Assembly: GCF_900142195.1 (NCBI RefSeq) | Contig: NZ_FRAB01000029.1 | Coordinates: 23,891 to 87,890 of the forward strand | Source of the DNA: Paraburkholderia terricola | GTDB taxonomy: Bacteria > Pseudomonadota > Gammaproteobacteria > Burkholderiales > Burkholderiaceae | Length of the DNA: 64,000 nt | Direction of reading: 5' to 3' | Shown here: piece by piece, positions 8,183-16,520 of the stretch | How the letters are laid out: each line of letters starts with the position of its first letter | Numbering within the stretch: the stretch's first letter is position 1 | The notes under the pieces: model-generated | What the model was told of the DNA's origin: nothing | Seen by the model: the letters and a program-made list of their open reading frames with translations, nothing else | Databases searched by the model: none | Made by a program: the position numbers and the translations under genes

Positions 8183-9535
8183 ATGGAACTTGCCCTTCTC
8201 TCCATTAGTTTTCTCGTCTTCCTCGTTCTCGGGGTGCCTGTTTCGTTCGCGTTGGGGCTCTCGTGCGTCCTGACCTATCTGTATGAGGGCTTGCCCGCGG
8301 CCACCGCGATGCAGTCGATGGTGTCGGGAATGAACGCGTTTTCATTCCTCGCGGTGCCGTTCTTCATTTTCTCCGGCGAACTGATGCTGCACGGCGGCAT
8401 CGCCGACCGCATCCTGCGTTTCGCGCAGGCCACGGTGGGGCATTTCCGCGGCGGGCTCGGCATGGCCAACGTGGTCGCGTGCACGCTGTTCGGCGGCGTG
8501 TCCGGTTCGCCCACGGCGGATACGTCCGCGATGGGCGGCGTGGTCATTCCGTTGATGAAGCGCGAAGGCTACAGCGCGGCGTACGCGGTCAACGTCACGA
8601 CCCATTCGTCGCTGGCGGGCGCGTTGATGCCGACCTCGACGAACATGATCATCTACGCGTTCGCGGCGCAGGGCATCACGGGGACGCTGAACGGGCATCA
8701 GATGAGCGGCGTCTCGATCGGCGACCTGCTGTTCTCCGGTCTGCTGCCGGTTCTGTGGGTGATGGGTTTCGTGCTGATCGCCGCCTACTGGCAAGCGGTC
8801 AAGCACGGCTATCCGCGCCGTCCCGACGGCTCGACCGGCGTGCAGCGCTTTCCCGGCTGGTTCGCGGTATGCCGCACGTTCCTCGGCGCATTGCCGGGCT
8901 TGATGGTGATCGCGATCATTCTGGTCTGCGTGGCCAAGGGCATTGCGACGGCGACCGAAGCGGCGGCCATCGCGGTGGCCTATTCGCTGGTGCTGACCAT
9001 CGTCGTGTATCGCACCATGACGCTGAAGAAGCTCTCGTTCGCGCTCGCCAAGGCCGCCAAGACGACCGGCGTGGTGCTGCTGCTGATCGGCGTGTCGAAC
9101 ATGCTGCGTTTCCAGATGGCCTATCTGGAGATTCCCGACGCGATCGAACACATGCTCAACGGTGCGACGAGCATCCCCTGGTTGATGCTGCTGTACATCA
9201 ACCTGATTCAGATTTTCCTCGGCACGTTCGTCGACATGGCGGCGCACATCCTGATCACCACGCCGCTGTTCCTGCCGATGGCGATGCACAGCGGCGTGGG
9301 TCCGGTGCAGTTCGGCATCATGATCCTGCTGAACTGCGCGTTGGGCCTCGTGCACCCGCCGATCGGGTCGGTGCAATTCATCGGCTGCGCGATTGGCAAT
9401 GTGTCGATCGGGGAAACTACCAAGGTGGCGTGGCCTTATTACCTGGCTATCTTCTCCGCGATCAACATCGTCACGTACGTACCGATGTTCTCGACCTGGT
9501 TGCCGAGTGTGATCAATGGGCATCCGGTGTTTTGA
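8183..9535 (+). CDS. dctM: TRAP transporter large permease subunit, DctM family
   Basis: A 450-residue polytopic permease with about 12 hydrophobic segments. Family landmarks are the N-terminal FLVFLVLGVPVSFALG-type helix, VPFFIFSGELM, ANVVACTLFGGVSGSPTADTS-type glycine/serine loop and the later LVHPPIGSVQF segment. It forms the transport channel with DctQ and receives solute from DctP. It follows dctQ closely and is followed by the porin gene after 88 bp, so the set covers outer and inner membrane passage. Confidence 0.92.
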   Translation: MELALLSISFLVFLVLGVPVSFALGLSCVLTYLYEGLPAATAMQSMVSGMNAFSFLAVPFFIFSGELMLHGGIADRILRFAQATVGHFRGGLGMANVVACTLFGGVSGSPTADTSAMGGVVIPLMKREGYSAAYAVNVTTHSSLAGALMPTSTNMIIYAFAAQGITGTLNGHQMSGVSIGDLLFSGLLPVLWVMGFVLIAAYWQAVKHGYPRRPDGSTGVQRFPGWFAVCRTFLGALPGLMVIAIILVCVAKGIATATEAAAIAVAYSLVLTIVVYRTMTLKKLSFALAKAAKTTGVVLLLIGVSNMLRFQMAYLEIPDAIEHMLNGATSIPWLMLLYINLIQIFLGTFVDMAAHILITTPLFLPMAMHSGVGPVQFGIMILLNCALGLVHPPIGSVQFIGCAIGNVSIGETTKVAWPYYLAIFSAINIVTYVPMFSTWLPSVINGHPVF

Positions 9536-9623
9536 GCTGAATTCCCGAATTTGTCGATTGCGAAGCCGGCGCGCCGCACAGGCGACGCCGGACATACAGA
9601 ATAATTTTTTAAGAGGAGCAGAA

Positions 9624-10823
9624 ATGAAAAAGGTACTAGCAACCTCGGCCCTTGGGTTGGTCGCCCTCGGCGCGCACGCTCAGAGCAGCGTGACGCTGTA
9701 CGGGATCGTCGACGCGGGGATCGGCTATCAGAGCAGCCAGACGTCGCTCGGTTCGACCTCGGGCGGCCGCTCGGTCGTGAAGATGGTCAACGGGGTGTGG
9801 GCGGGCAGCCGCTTCGGCCTGAAGGGCGGTGAGGACCTGGGCGGCGGCACGAAGGCCATTTTCCAGTTGGAACAGGGCTTTAACAGCGCAACCGGCGCGC
9901 AGGGCGTCTCGGGCCTGGCATTCAACCGCCAGGCTTGGGTCGGCGTGACCAATACCACCTACGGTACGCTGACGGCCGGCCGCCAGTACACGGCCTATTA
10001 CACGCTGCTCTCGCCGTATAGCCCGACCACGTGGCTGACCGGCGCCTACGGCGCGCACCCGGGCGACATCGATTCGCTCGATACGGTGTATCGCACGAAT
10101 AACTCGCTGGTGTACACGTCGCCGAAGTTCTACGGCTTCACGGCAAGCGGTTCGTATTCGTTCGGCGGCGTGCCGGGCAGCCTGAACGCGGGTTCGACCT
10201 GGAGCGCGGCATTGCAGTACCTGAACGGTCCGTTCGGTATCGCAGCCGGCTTCCAGCGCATCAACAACTCGACGCCTGGCGGCGGCGCGTGGGGCGCGGA
10301 CTCCGCCACGTCGAACAACGGCGCGCAAACGGGCGTGTCGGCGATCAACAACGGCTATCGGACCGCGCAGGCGCAGCAGCGCGTTGCCGTGACGGGTGGC
10401 TACGCGTTCAACTCGCAGTGGGACGTGTCGTTCTCGTACTCGAACGTGCAATACATTCCGGGCGTGGGCTCGGCGTTCCGTCATCAGGCGACGTTCAACA
10501 CGGCCGGCGCCGTGGTGCACTTCAAGCCGCTGACGGCACTCGACCTGGCCGCTGGCTATAGCTACACGCGCGCAACCGAGTCGAACGGCATTTCGAGCGC
10601 GGCTCGTTATCAGCAGTTCAACCTCTCGCAGTACTACAGCCTGTCCAAGCGTACCGGCCTGTATGCGCTGGAAGCCTATCAGCGTGCGAGCGGCCAGACG
10701 ATTGGAAACAACGGCACGAGCATCATCAACGCAACGGCCAGTATCGGCGACGGCCAGAACAGTGCGCCTTCGTCGTCGCGCAGCCAGTTTGCTGCCGGCG
10801 TGGGCATCATTCACCGCTTCTGA
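9624..10823 (+). CDS. outer-membrane trimeric porin, Burkholderia OmpC-like
   Basis: A general-diffusion beta-barrel porin of 399 residues. The signal peptide MKKVLATSALGLVALGAHA is cleaved before QSSVTLYG, a start typical of Burkholderia and Neisseria-type porins. The eyelet-loop region NRQAWVGVTN and many alternating aromatic and polar strands fit a 16-strand barrel. The chain ends in the required C-terminal Phe (IIHRF). A strong AAGAGGAG precedes the ATG. Its place behind dctPQM suggests it serves entry of the same acids, but such porins are usually unspecific. Confidence 0.9.
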   Translation: MKKVLATSALGLVALGAHAQSSVTLYGIVDAGIGYQSSQTSLGSTSGGRSVVKMVNGVWAGSRFGLKGGEDLGGGTKAIFQLEQGFNSATGAQGVSGLAFNRQAWVGVTNTTYGTLTAGRQYTAYYTLLSPYSPTTWLTGAYGAHPGDIDSLDTVYRTNNSLVYTSPKFYGFTASGSYSFGGVPGSLNAGSTWSAALQYLNGPFGIAAGFQRINNSTPGGGAWGADSATSNNGAQTGVSAINNGYRTAQAQQRVAVTGGYAFNSQWDVSFSYSNVQYIPGVGSAFRHQATFNTAGAVVHFKPLTALDLAAGYSYTRATESNGISSAARYQQFNLSQYYSLSKRTGLYALEAYQRASGQTIGNNGTSIINATASIGDGQNSAPSSSRSQFAAGVGIIHRF

Positions 10824-10861
10824 TCGGGCTCGTATGGCGGCGGTGTGTTGTTATGCCGCCA

Positions 10862-10889
10862 CAGCGACGCGTTTAAATACGCGTCGCTG
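10862..10889 (+). terminator. hairpin downstream of the porin gene
   Basis: Perfect 11-bp arms CAGCGACGCGT and ACGCGTCGCTG enclose a 6-nt AT loop, 39 bp after the porin stop. No T tract follows, so it may be a 3' stabilising stem or a weak or factor-assisted terminator. The rest of the 295-bp stretch to the tautomerase gene shows no gene. Confidence 0.5.
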
Positions 10890-11118
10890 ACCCTCCTCCG
10901 GCTGCGCGCGCAACGCGCGCAGCATCTTCGGCGACGCGCGCTTTGCGGTAACGCGCGTGGCGGCCCGACCAGCGCATTCAGTCATACAAACGTCACCATC
11001 GGCAGATCGCGGGACTTCGCATCGGCAGCCGTTTCCAGTGGCAAATTCTCCCGCGCTCAGCGCCGTTATCTGTCGATAACGTGAAAACCGCGCACCGCGC
11101 CGCGATGTACTCGAACGT

Positions 11119-11310
11119 TCAAGCGTCCGCGTCGGACCACAAGCGCCCACCCGTTGCCCAGTTTTCGCGTTTGACGTCGGTGAGAATGATGTCGACCGAA
11201 TTCGGTTCGACGCCGAGCGATTCGCAGGTCGCCTTGGTGATGGCTTCGACGAACTGGCGTTTCTGCTCCAGCGAGCGGCCTTCGAACAGTTCGATATGAA
11301 ACGTGGGCAT
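11119..11310 (-). CDS. 4-oxalocrotonate tautomerase-family enzyme
   Basis: A 63-residue protein of the tautomerase superfamily. After Met removal it begins with Pro1 (PTFHIELFEGRS), the catalytic base of this family, and it has the typical EGRS..QKR..V..IT pattern and an Arg near residue 52. It would catalyse keto-enol tautomerisation of a small oxo-acid as a hexamer. The ATG at 11310 is the only start that puts Pro at position 2, and GGAG lies upstream. It lies 55 bp behind the class II aldolase gene on the same strand, so the two probably act on related substrates. The true substrate is unknown. Confidence 0.88.
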   Translation of the reverse strand: MPTFHIELFEGRSLEQKRQFVEAITKATCESLGVEPNSVDIILTDVKRENWATGGRLWSDADA

Positions 11311-11365
11311 TGCGTGACTCCGTTTGATTAATGGATTGAGCCGAAGGTCGGCGTGCAGAGCGGCT

Positions 11366-12142
11366 TCAATCGCGATAGCCGCGATCGATCCGGTCGAGCT
11401 TGCGCAGCAAGGCGGGCCATTCGAGCGCGCCCTCGATCGCGTCGCCGTCGTACAGTTGTTCGGCCGTGCGTGCGGCGATCGCATCGCCCGGCACCACCAG
11501 TTCCGCGCCGCACGCTTGCGCCTGCAACTGGATTTCGCAGGCCTTGATCAGCGTCGCCATCAGCACATAGGCCTCGGCGACGGTGCGGCCGACCGTGAGT
11601 GTGCCGTGATTGCGCAACAGCATGGCCGGCTTGTCGGCGAGATGCGCGACGAGACGTTGGCCCTCGGCCCGGGTGAACGCGAGACCCTCGTAGTCGTGAT
11701 AGGCGAGGCAGCCGTAAAAGCGTAAAGCGTGTTGCGACGCGGGCAGCAGACCCGCCGGCTGAATCGAAACCGCGACACCCGCCGTATTGTGCAAATGCAT
11801 CACGCAGAAGGCGTCGGCGCGCGCGGCGTGCACGGCCGCGTGCAGCGCGAAACCGGTTGCGTTGACCGCGTGCGCGCTTTCACCGACAAGCTTGCCTTCG
11901 ATGTCGATCTTCACGAGATTGGATGCGCGCACTTCGTCGAACGCGAGGCCGAACGGATTGATCAGAAAGTGGCCGGGTTCGCCGGGGACGCTCGCCGAGA
12001 TATGCGTGTAGATCAGATCGTCCCAGCCGTTGAGCGCCGCGAGGCGATAAGCGGCCGCGAGGTCGACGCGGGTCTGCTGTTCCGCGTCGGACAGCGGCCC
12101 CGTTTCGGCGACGCGTCCGGTGGGCGTGTGAGTGAACGACAT
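11366..12142 (-). CDS. class II aldolase/adducin-family protein
   Basis: A zinc-dependent class II aldolase fold, 258 residues. Likely metal ligands are His116 and His118 in MHLHNTAG and His179 in LLRNHGTLTVG, all in their usual places. An NPFGLAFDEV segment resembles the substrate phosphate loop, with Glu70 near the catalytic position. Members include fuculose-phosphate aldolases, demethylases and epimerases, so the reaction cannot be named. The ATG at 12142 (MSFTHTPTG) is preferred to 12229, whose extension looks non-coding. It is followed by the tautomerase gene, suggesting a small operon for a sugar-acid or hydroxy-acid side route. Confidence 0.85.
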   Translation of the reverse strand: MSFTHTPTGRVAETGPLSDAEQQTRVDLAAAYRLAALNGWDDLIYTHISASVPGEPGHFLINPFGLAFDEVRASNLVKIDIEGKLVGESAHAVNATGFALHAAVHAARADAFCVMHLHNTAGVAVSIQPAGLLPASQHALRFYGCLAYHDYEGLAFTRAEGQRLVAHLADKPAMLLRNHGTLTVGRTVAEAYVLMATLIKACEIQLQAQACGAELVVPGDAIAARTAEQLYDGDAIEGALEWPALLRKLDRIDRGYRD

Positions 12143-12458
12143 GTTCGTCTCCAGGGATGGCTTGATGAGCGCTGACCGCACGAACCGAGTCGCGGCCGAG
12201 GCGCATGACGCTAATTCGCGTACCGGCAAAGATTGGCGGCGTTGGCGGTTGCCGCACCTTCAGCCGCTTCGGACCCGAGCGCAACGATCACGCCGCCAAG
12301 GGCACATGCCATGCCGCAATCGGCCAGTGCGTTCGTTGAATCCTAGCAGGCCCGCCGGCACTCGCATATGAAGAGCGATACCGGTGGACCACAAGCTTTC
12401 GCGCTACGATAAGAGCCCGGCGCGCACACGCTGCGCCGCTTCACGAGGAGACAGGGTA
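12143..12458. other. 316-bp intergenic region between divergent genes
   Basis: It separates the leftward class II aldolase gene from the rightward glycolipid-binding-like gene and presumably holds both promoters. No gene is visible, and I could not pick out a convincing promoter pair. Confidence 0.4.
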
Positions 12459-13013
12459 ATGCGTGAATTACGCTGGGCATCGGAAGAGGGCGACGGCATC
12501 GAACATCTGGCGTTCGAAACGGGCGAGGACGGATTCGCGGTGGAAAGCGCCGTGGTCGGGCAGCGCTACGGCAAGGCGTATGGCCTGCACTACGTGGTGC
12601 GCTGCGACGCGCAGTGGCGCACCCGGTATGCGTGGCTCAAGATCGTCGGCGGCGGCGAACTCGAATTGCATGGCGACGGCGCCGGCAATTGGCGCGACGG
12701 TCACGGCCTCGTGCTGAGCGCAATCGAGGGCTGCGTCGATATCGACATCGCCGCCACGCCGTTCACGAACACACTGCCGATCCGCCGTTTGCAACTGGCC
12801 GAGGGCGAGCGTCAACCGATTTCAGTGGCGTACATCTCGACGCCGGATTTGCAGGTCACGCGCGTCGAGCAGGCGTATTCATGTGTCGAGGTGAATCGCG
12901 AGTATCGCTACGAGGGCATCTTTCGCAATTTCACCGCGAACCTGTCGGTGGACGAAGACGGCTTCGTGATCGACTATCCGACCTTGTTCACACGCCTGCC
13001 GCGTGCGCGTTGA
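12459..13013 (+). CDS. putative glycolipid-binding protein (PF06475-like)
   Basis: A 184-residue soluble protein without a signal peptide, rich in beta structure. The pattern matches the family named putative glycolipid-binding: a start like LRWASEEGDGIEHL, a central WRDGHGLVLSAIEGCVDIDIAATPFTNTLPIRR-type region and a C-terminal YRYEGIFRNFTANLSVDEDGFVIDYP-type end. The biochemical role of the family is poorly known. GAGGAGA 10 nt upstream supports the ATG at 12459 over 12384. It stands alone and converges on a decayed hydrolase gene. Confidence 0.8.
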   Translation: MRELRWASEEGDGIEHLAFETGEDGFAVESAVVGQRYGKAYGLHYVVRCDAQWRTRYAWLKIVGGGELELHGDGAGNWRDGHGLVLSAIEGCVDIDIAATPFTNTLPIRRLQLAEGERQPISVAYISTPDLQVTRVEQAYSCVEVNREYRYEGIFRNFTANLSVDEDGFVIDYPTLFTRLPRAR

Positions 13014-13421
13014 ACGACGCGTCGCCGCCACCGTCACGACTCGCTTCGCGCCGTGCGGCAAAGCGTTCGATGCAGGCCGCGATACGCTCGGGTTCGCGCG
13101 GCACGACCCAATGGCCCGCGTCGATTTCGATGCGGTGATACGCGCCGAGCCAGCCTTCCAGTCCAAGCGAGCGCGCGCGGGCCCAATCTAACGGTCGCGC
13201 AACGGCACGATGAATTGCACCGGCGCGTACGCTCGCCGCTTGCGCCGGTGCCGCAGCCTGTCGATGAAATTGGCGCGGTAGAGGTTCAGACCGTTGACCG
13301 CATTGCGCATCCGCGCCGGATCGCGCACCGCGCTCACGCGTTCGGTCAGGCGCAACCACAGCGGCCACATGCGTGCGCACGGATTTAGCCGTGTGAAACA
13401 CGGCCGGTGGCCGCGCGGAAG
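12988..13421 (-). pseudogene. decayed alpha/beta-hydrolase gene fragment
   Basis: Two minus-strand frames carry neighbouring parts of one alpha/beta hydrolase. The first (from about 13421) has RNAVNGLNLYRANFIDRL and then APVQFIVPLRDR, the strand holding the catalytic Asp, and ends at an in-frame TAG at 13188-13190. The second continues with WLGAYHRIEIDAGHWVV, which holds the catalytic His, and ERIAACIERFAARRE. A stop and a frameshift near the GCGCGCGC run at about 13170-13180 separate them, and the N-terminal half with the nucleophile is missing. It abuts the SsuA-like gene and is best read as a degraded remnant. Confidence 0.65.
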
Positions 13422-13423
13422 AA

Positions 13424-14422
13424 TCACTTGGCGACCAACGCCGCGGCGACTTCGCGGTTTTGCCAGACGTTGTCCTTCACGGTGATTTTTTGCGGAATCA
13501 GATGCGCGCCGTAAAACGCGTCGGCGACCACTTGCTGGGCGCGCGCGATTTCGTCGGTAACGGGCGTGGTGCCGTAGGGGTAGCGGCGCACCCAGGTTTC
13601 GACCAGCTTCTGATCGAGGCCGACCTTCGGCGCGATCAGTGCCGCGGTTTCAACCGGATGCGCGTTGACCCACAATCCTGCGCTGCGCAACTGACCGAGA
13701 ATCGCACCGACTACATCGGGATGCTGCCGCGCGAAGTCGCGCGTCGCTTCGTAGAAGTTGTATGGACCGTCGAGTTCGGAATAGTCGGCCAGCGTGCGCG
13801 CCTTCAGCGCTTGTTGTGCGGAGGCATAGTAAGGGTCCCAGATCACCCACGCATCGACATCGCCGCTTTCGAAGGCCGCACGCGCATCGGCGGGCGGCAG
13901 ATAAACCGGCCGAATGTCCTCGTAACGCAGGCCCGCTTTTTTCAGCGCTTCGAGCAGCAGATAGTTCGCGCTCGAGCCTTTTTGCAGCGCGACGCGCTTG
14001 CCTTTCAGATCGCTCACGCCGCGCAGCGCCGAATCGTTCTTGACCAGAATGGCTTCTGAATGACGCCCGGCCGGCTCCGCGCCCACGTACACGAAGCGCA
14101 CGCCGCCGGCTTGCGCGAACACCGGCGGCGGGGCGCCGGTATAGCCGAAGTCGATGCTGTCGGCGTTCAGCGCTTCGAGCAATTGCGGTCCTGCGGGGAA
14201 TTCGAACCACTTGATGCTATAGCCGAGCGGCTTGAGCTTCTCGTCGAGCGAGCCTTGCGCCTTGAGCACCGCGAGCAAGCCCGATTTTTGATAACCGATG
14301 CGCAGCACCTTGGCCGGCTCGCCGCCGCTGCTGCCGTTGGTTTGCGCGGCGGCGCTCAAGGTCGTGAACGCCGCGAGCAATGCGGCGGCGAGATGAAGTG
14401 ACAAACGGGTGTGACGGTGCAT
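13424..14422 (-). CDS. ssuA: aliphatic sulfonate ABC transporter substrate-binding protein
   Basis: A periplasmic binding protein of the SsuA/NMT1 family, 332 residues, with a signal peptide ending near residue 26 (AAAQ). Family marks are RIGYQKSGLLAVLKAQG near the start, IDFGYTGAPPPVFAQAGG, KGKRVALQKGSSANYLL and DVDAWVIWDPYYA. Such proteins bring alkanesulfonates to an SsuBC permease for sulfur supply. No permease, ATPase or SsuD monooxygenase gene is adjacent, so it is an orphan receptor here. The specific ligand could be taurine or another sulfonate. Confidence 0.88.
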   Translation of the reverse strand: MHRHTRLSLHLAAALLAAFTTLSAAAQTNGSSGGEPAKVLRIGYQKSGLLAVLKAQGSLDEKLKPLGYSIKWFEFPAGPQLLEALNADSIDFGYTGAPPPVFAQAGGVRFVYVGAEPAGRHSEAILVKNDSALRGVSDLKGKRVALQKGSSANYLLLEALKKAGLRYEDIRPVYLPPADARAAFESGDVDAWVIWDPYYASAQQALKARTLADYSELDGPYNFYEATRDFARQHPDVVGAILGQLRSAGLWVNAHPVETAALIAPKVGLDQKLVETWVRRYPYGTTPVTDEIARAQQVVADAFYGAHLIPQKITVKDNVWQNREVAAALVAK

Positions 14423-14530
14423 CCGGTGATTCTCCGTTGCGTTCGATTGGTTCGTTGGGCGATCGTCGCATGGACGTTGCGCCCGTCAAACGAAGCAATG
14501 GAGATTTGAATATGATGCGCGCCGCGTGCG

Positions 14531-14761
14531 CTACTTCTTGCGCTTGTTCTTTTTCGCGCTGGCGCGCTCCGTCGCCGCGCCTTCCAGCGGATGGCCGAGC
14601 TTTTTCGCCATGATTGCGGCGACGCGGTCGCCGAGATAATCACCGGAGGCTTCTTCCAGCGCGCCGGTCATTTCGCTTTCGGTCAGCACCATCGCCAGCG
14701 GCCGCACGCGCCAGATGGCGTCGGCCAGGGCGGGCACGTCGGCGCGGCAGCGCGTCGGCAT
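14531..14761 (-). CDS. small hypothetical protein with Lys-rich tail (doubtful)
   Basis: A 76-codon reading frame 21 bp after the GNAT gene and in the same frame as it. The middle (LTESEMTGALEEASGDYLG) looks like amphipathic helices and the end is strongly basic (KKNKRKK). No clear ribosome site precedes the ATG and I recognise no family. It may be a genuine small protein or the remnant of a larger gene. Confidence 0.35.
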   Translation of the reverse strand: MPTRCRADVPALADAIWRVRPLAMVLTESEMTGALEEASGDYLGDRVAAIMAKKLGHPLEGAATERASAKKNKRKK

Positions 14762-14782
14762 CGTAGCGGTCCAGCCGCCGCG

Positions 14783-15385
14783 TTACCGCGCCACGTCGTC
14801 CGGCGGGATCGAGTCGCCCACGCCCAGCGTGCGTTGCATCAACGTCGTGTCGAGCCATCGGCCATGCTTGAAGCCGACCGCCTTCAACGTGCCGGTCAAT
14901 TCAAAACCCAGTTGCGTATGCAGCGACAGCGAACCGCCGCTGCCGCCGTCCGCGATCACGGCCACCATCTGGCGCCACGGTCCGTGTTCGCAGCGCTCGA
15001 TCAGCGCTTGCAGCAGCACACGCCCCAGGCCGCGCCCACGATAAGCGTCGCTCACGTAAATCGAATCCTCGATGGTGTTGCGATAGGCGGCGCGCGGCCG
15101 GTACGGCGTGGCGTAGCAATAGCCGGCGACCTCGCCGTCTATCTCGGCGATCATGTACGGCAAGCCGTGGCTGCGCACCGACGCGAGCCGCGTGCGCAAG
15201 TCGTCCACGGAAGGCGGCGTTTCCTCGAACGACGCGACGCCGGTCAGCACGTGATGCGCATAGATGGCCTGAATCGCGGGCAGATCGGCTTCGGTGGCGT
15301 CGCGGACCAGTGCGGCGCCGGGCGGCTGCGCGGCGCTTGCTGCGTCGGAAGAGGACGGCGCGGGCGCGGGGTGGGTGGTGCTCAT
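14783..15385 (-). CDS. GNAT acetyltransferase, phosphinothricin acetyltransferase-like
   Basis: A cytoplasmic Gcn5-related N-acetyltransferase of 200 residues. After a Pro/Ala-rich leader of about 30 residues come VRDATEADLPAIQAIYAHHV, the motif A acetyl-CoA loop YRGRGLGRVLL and the LHTQLGFELTGTLKAVGFKHGRW-type C-terminal segment seen in Pat/Bar and YncA-like enzymes. Members acetylate small amino compounds such as phosphinothricin or methionine analogues; the substrate is not determined. The ATG at 15385 has AGGA 6 nt upstream and is preferred to the start at 15463. Confidence 0.87.
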   Translation of the reverse strand: MSTTHPAPAPSSSDAASAAQPPGAALVRDATEADLPAIQAIYAHHVLTGVASFEETPPSVDDLRTRLASVRSHGLPYMIAEIDGEVAGYCYATPYRPRAAYRNTIEDSIYVSDAYRGRGLGRVLLQALIERCEHGPWRQMVAVIADGGSGGSLSLHTQLGFELTGTLKAVGFKHGRWLDTTLMQRTLGVGDSIPPDDVAR

Positions 15386-15515
15386 ACGGGTCCTGTGGTG
15401 GCCGGTGGGTCTGAGGATAGCTTTGACTATGCCCGTCCCGCGCGCGAATTTGAAGGGAGTCAAAAATCGACGTGCCCGGTATGGTCACACCGGCTTGGCG
15501 TTGACGTTCACTGTC

Positions 15516-16418
15516 TCAGACCGCCGACCGCACCGGCGCGGCTCGCGAGAAACGCCGCGCGCCCGCCACGCATGCCACCACCACGACCGTGACCAGGATC
15601 ATCGCGGGCGGCACCTGTTCGTGCAAAAGCAGCCCCGCGAGCAGCAAGCCGAAGAACGGCTGCAGCAACTGCAGTTGCCCGACGCCCGCGATGCCGCCGA
15701 GCGCGAGTCCGCGATACCAGAACACGAAGCCGATCAGCATGCTGAAGAGCGACACGTACGCGAGTCCCCACAGCGCCGCATGACTGACGCCGTCGAACGA
15801 GGCGGGCCGCGCCCACCACGCGAGCGGCGCCATCACCGGAAGCGACAGAACGAGGGCCCACGAAATCACCTGCCAGCCGCCGAGGTGGCGCGACAGACGC
15901 GCGCCTTCGGCGTAGCCCAGGCCGCAGACGATGATCGCCGCCAGCATCAACGCGTCGCCGACGGGCGAAGCATCGAGGCCGTGACGCAAGGCGAATGCAA
16001 CCACCGCGCCGCTGCCCAGCGCCGAGAACAGCCAGAACGCCGGCTGCGGACGCTCGCCGCCGCGCAGCACGCCGAAGATCGCGGTGGCGAGCGGCAGCAG
16101 CCCGACGAACACCACCGCATGCGCGGCGTTCACATGACGCAGCGCGAGAGCCGTCAACAGCGGAAAGCCGACCACGACGCCGAGCGCGACGACTACCAGC
16201 GGAATCAGGTCACGCCGGGCCGGGCGGGCTTCGCGAAACACGAGCAGCAGCACCAGGCCCAGCGTGCCGGCGATCGTCGCGCGCGCCACCGTCAGAAACA
16301 CCGGATCGAGCCCTTGCACCGCGAGGCGCGTGGCGGGCAGCGAGCCGCTGAAGATCAACACGCCAATCATGCCGCTGATCCAGCCGTTCGTTGTCTTGTC
16401 CATTGCCATGAAGTCCAT
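15516..16418 (-). CDS. EamA/DMT-family membrane transporter
   Basis: An inner-membrane drug/metabolite transporter of 300 residues with ten hydrophobic segments in two EamA repeats (about 15-140 and 155-285). FSGSLPATRLAVQGLDPVFLT and the LQLLQPFFGLLLAGLLLHE-type second-repeat end are characteristic. Starts at 16418, 16409 and 16403 are in frame; the one at 16409 has the better ribosome site. It is divergent from a MocR regulator across 102 bp. This common pairing suggests regulated export of an amine or amino-acid metabolite. Confidence 0.88.
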   Translation of the reverse strand: MDFMAMDKTTNGWISGMIGVLIFSGSLPATRLAVQGLDPVFLTVARATIAGTLGLVLLLVFREARPARRDLIPLVVVALGVVVGFPLLTALALRHVNAAHAVVFVGLLPLATAIFGVLRGGERPQPAFWLFSALGSGAVVAFALRHGLDASPVGDALMLAAIIVCGLGYAEGARLSRHLGGWQVISWALVLSLPVMAPLAWWARPASFDGVSHAALWGLAYVSLFSMLIGFVFWYRGLALGGIAGVGQLQLLQPFFGLLLAGLLLHEQVPPAMILVTVVVVACVAGARRFSRAAPVRSAV

Positions 16419-16479
16419 GCACGTGAAAACGGAATTCGTAGCATCCGCTTTCCGGCCGTAAACGGTAAGCTACGGATCA

Positions 16480-16501
16480 GTACAATTCGTACAAACTGTA
16501 C
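16480..16501 (+). promoter_or_regulatory. triple GTAC direct repeat, probable MocR operator
   Basis: GTAC occurs at 16480, 16489 and 16498, exactly 9 bp apart, in the context GTACAATTC, GTACAAACT and GTACCGAAC. A fourth copy is at 16515-16518, just before the regulator ATG. Direct repeats are the usual target form of MocR-type regulators, and the position covers both divergent promoters. Confidence 0.55.
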
Positions 16502-16520
16502 CGAACATGGAGCAGTACAG

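Noticed and set aside
15294..16520. N-terminal extension of the MocR regulator to 886 codons
   Set aside because: The extra part is antisense to the EamA gene and lacks any domain. The regulator starts at 16521, next to its operator.
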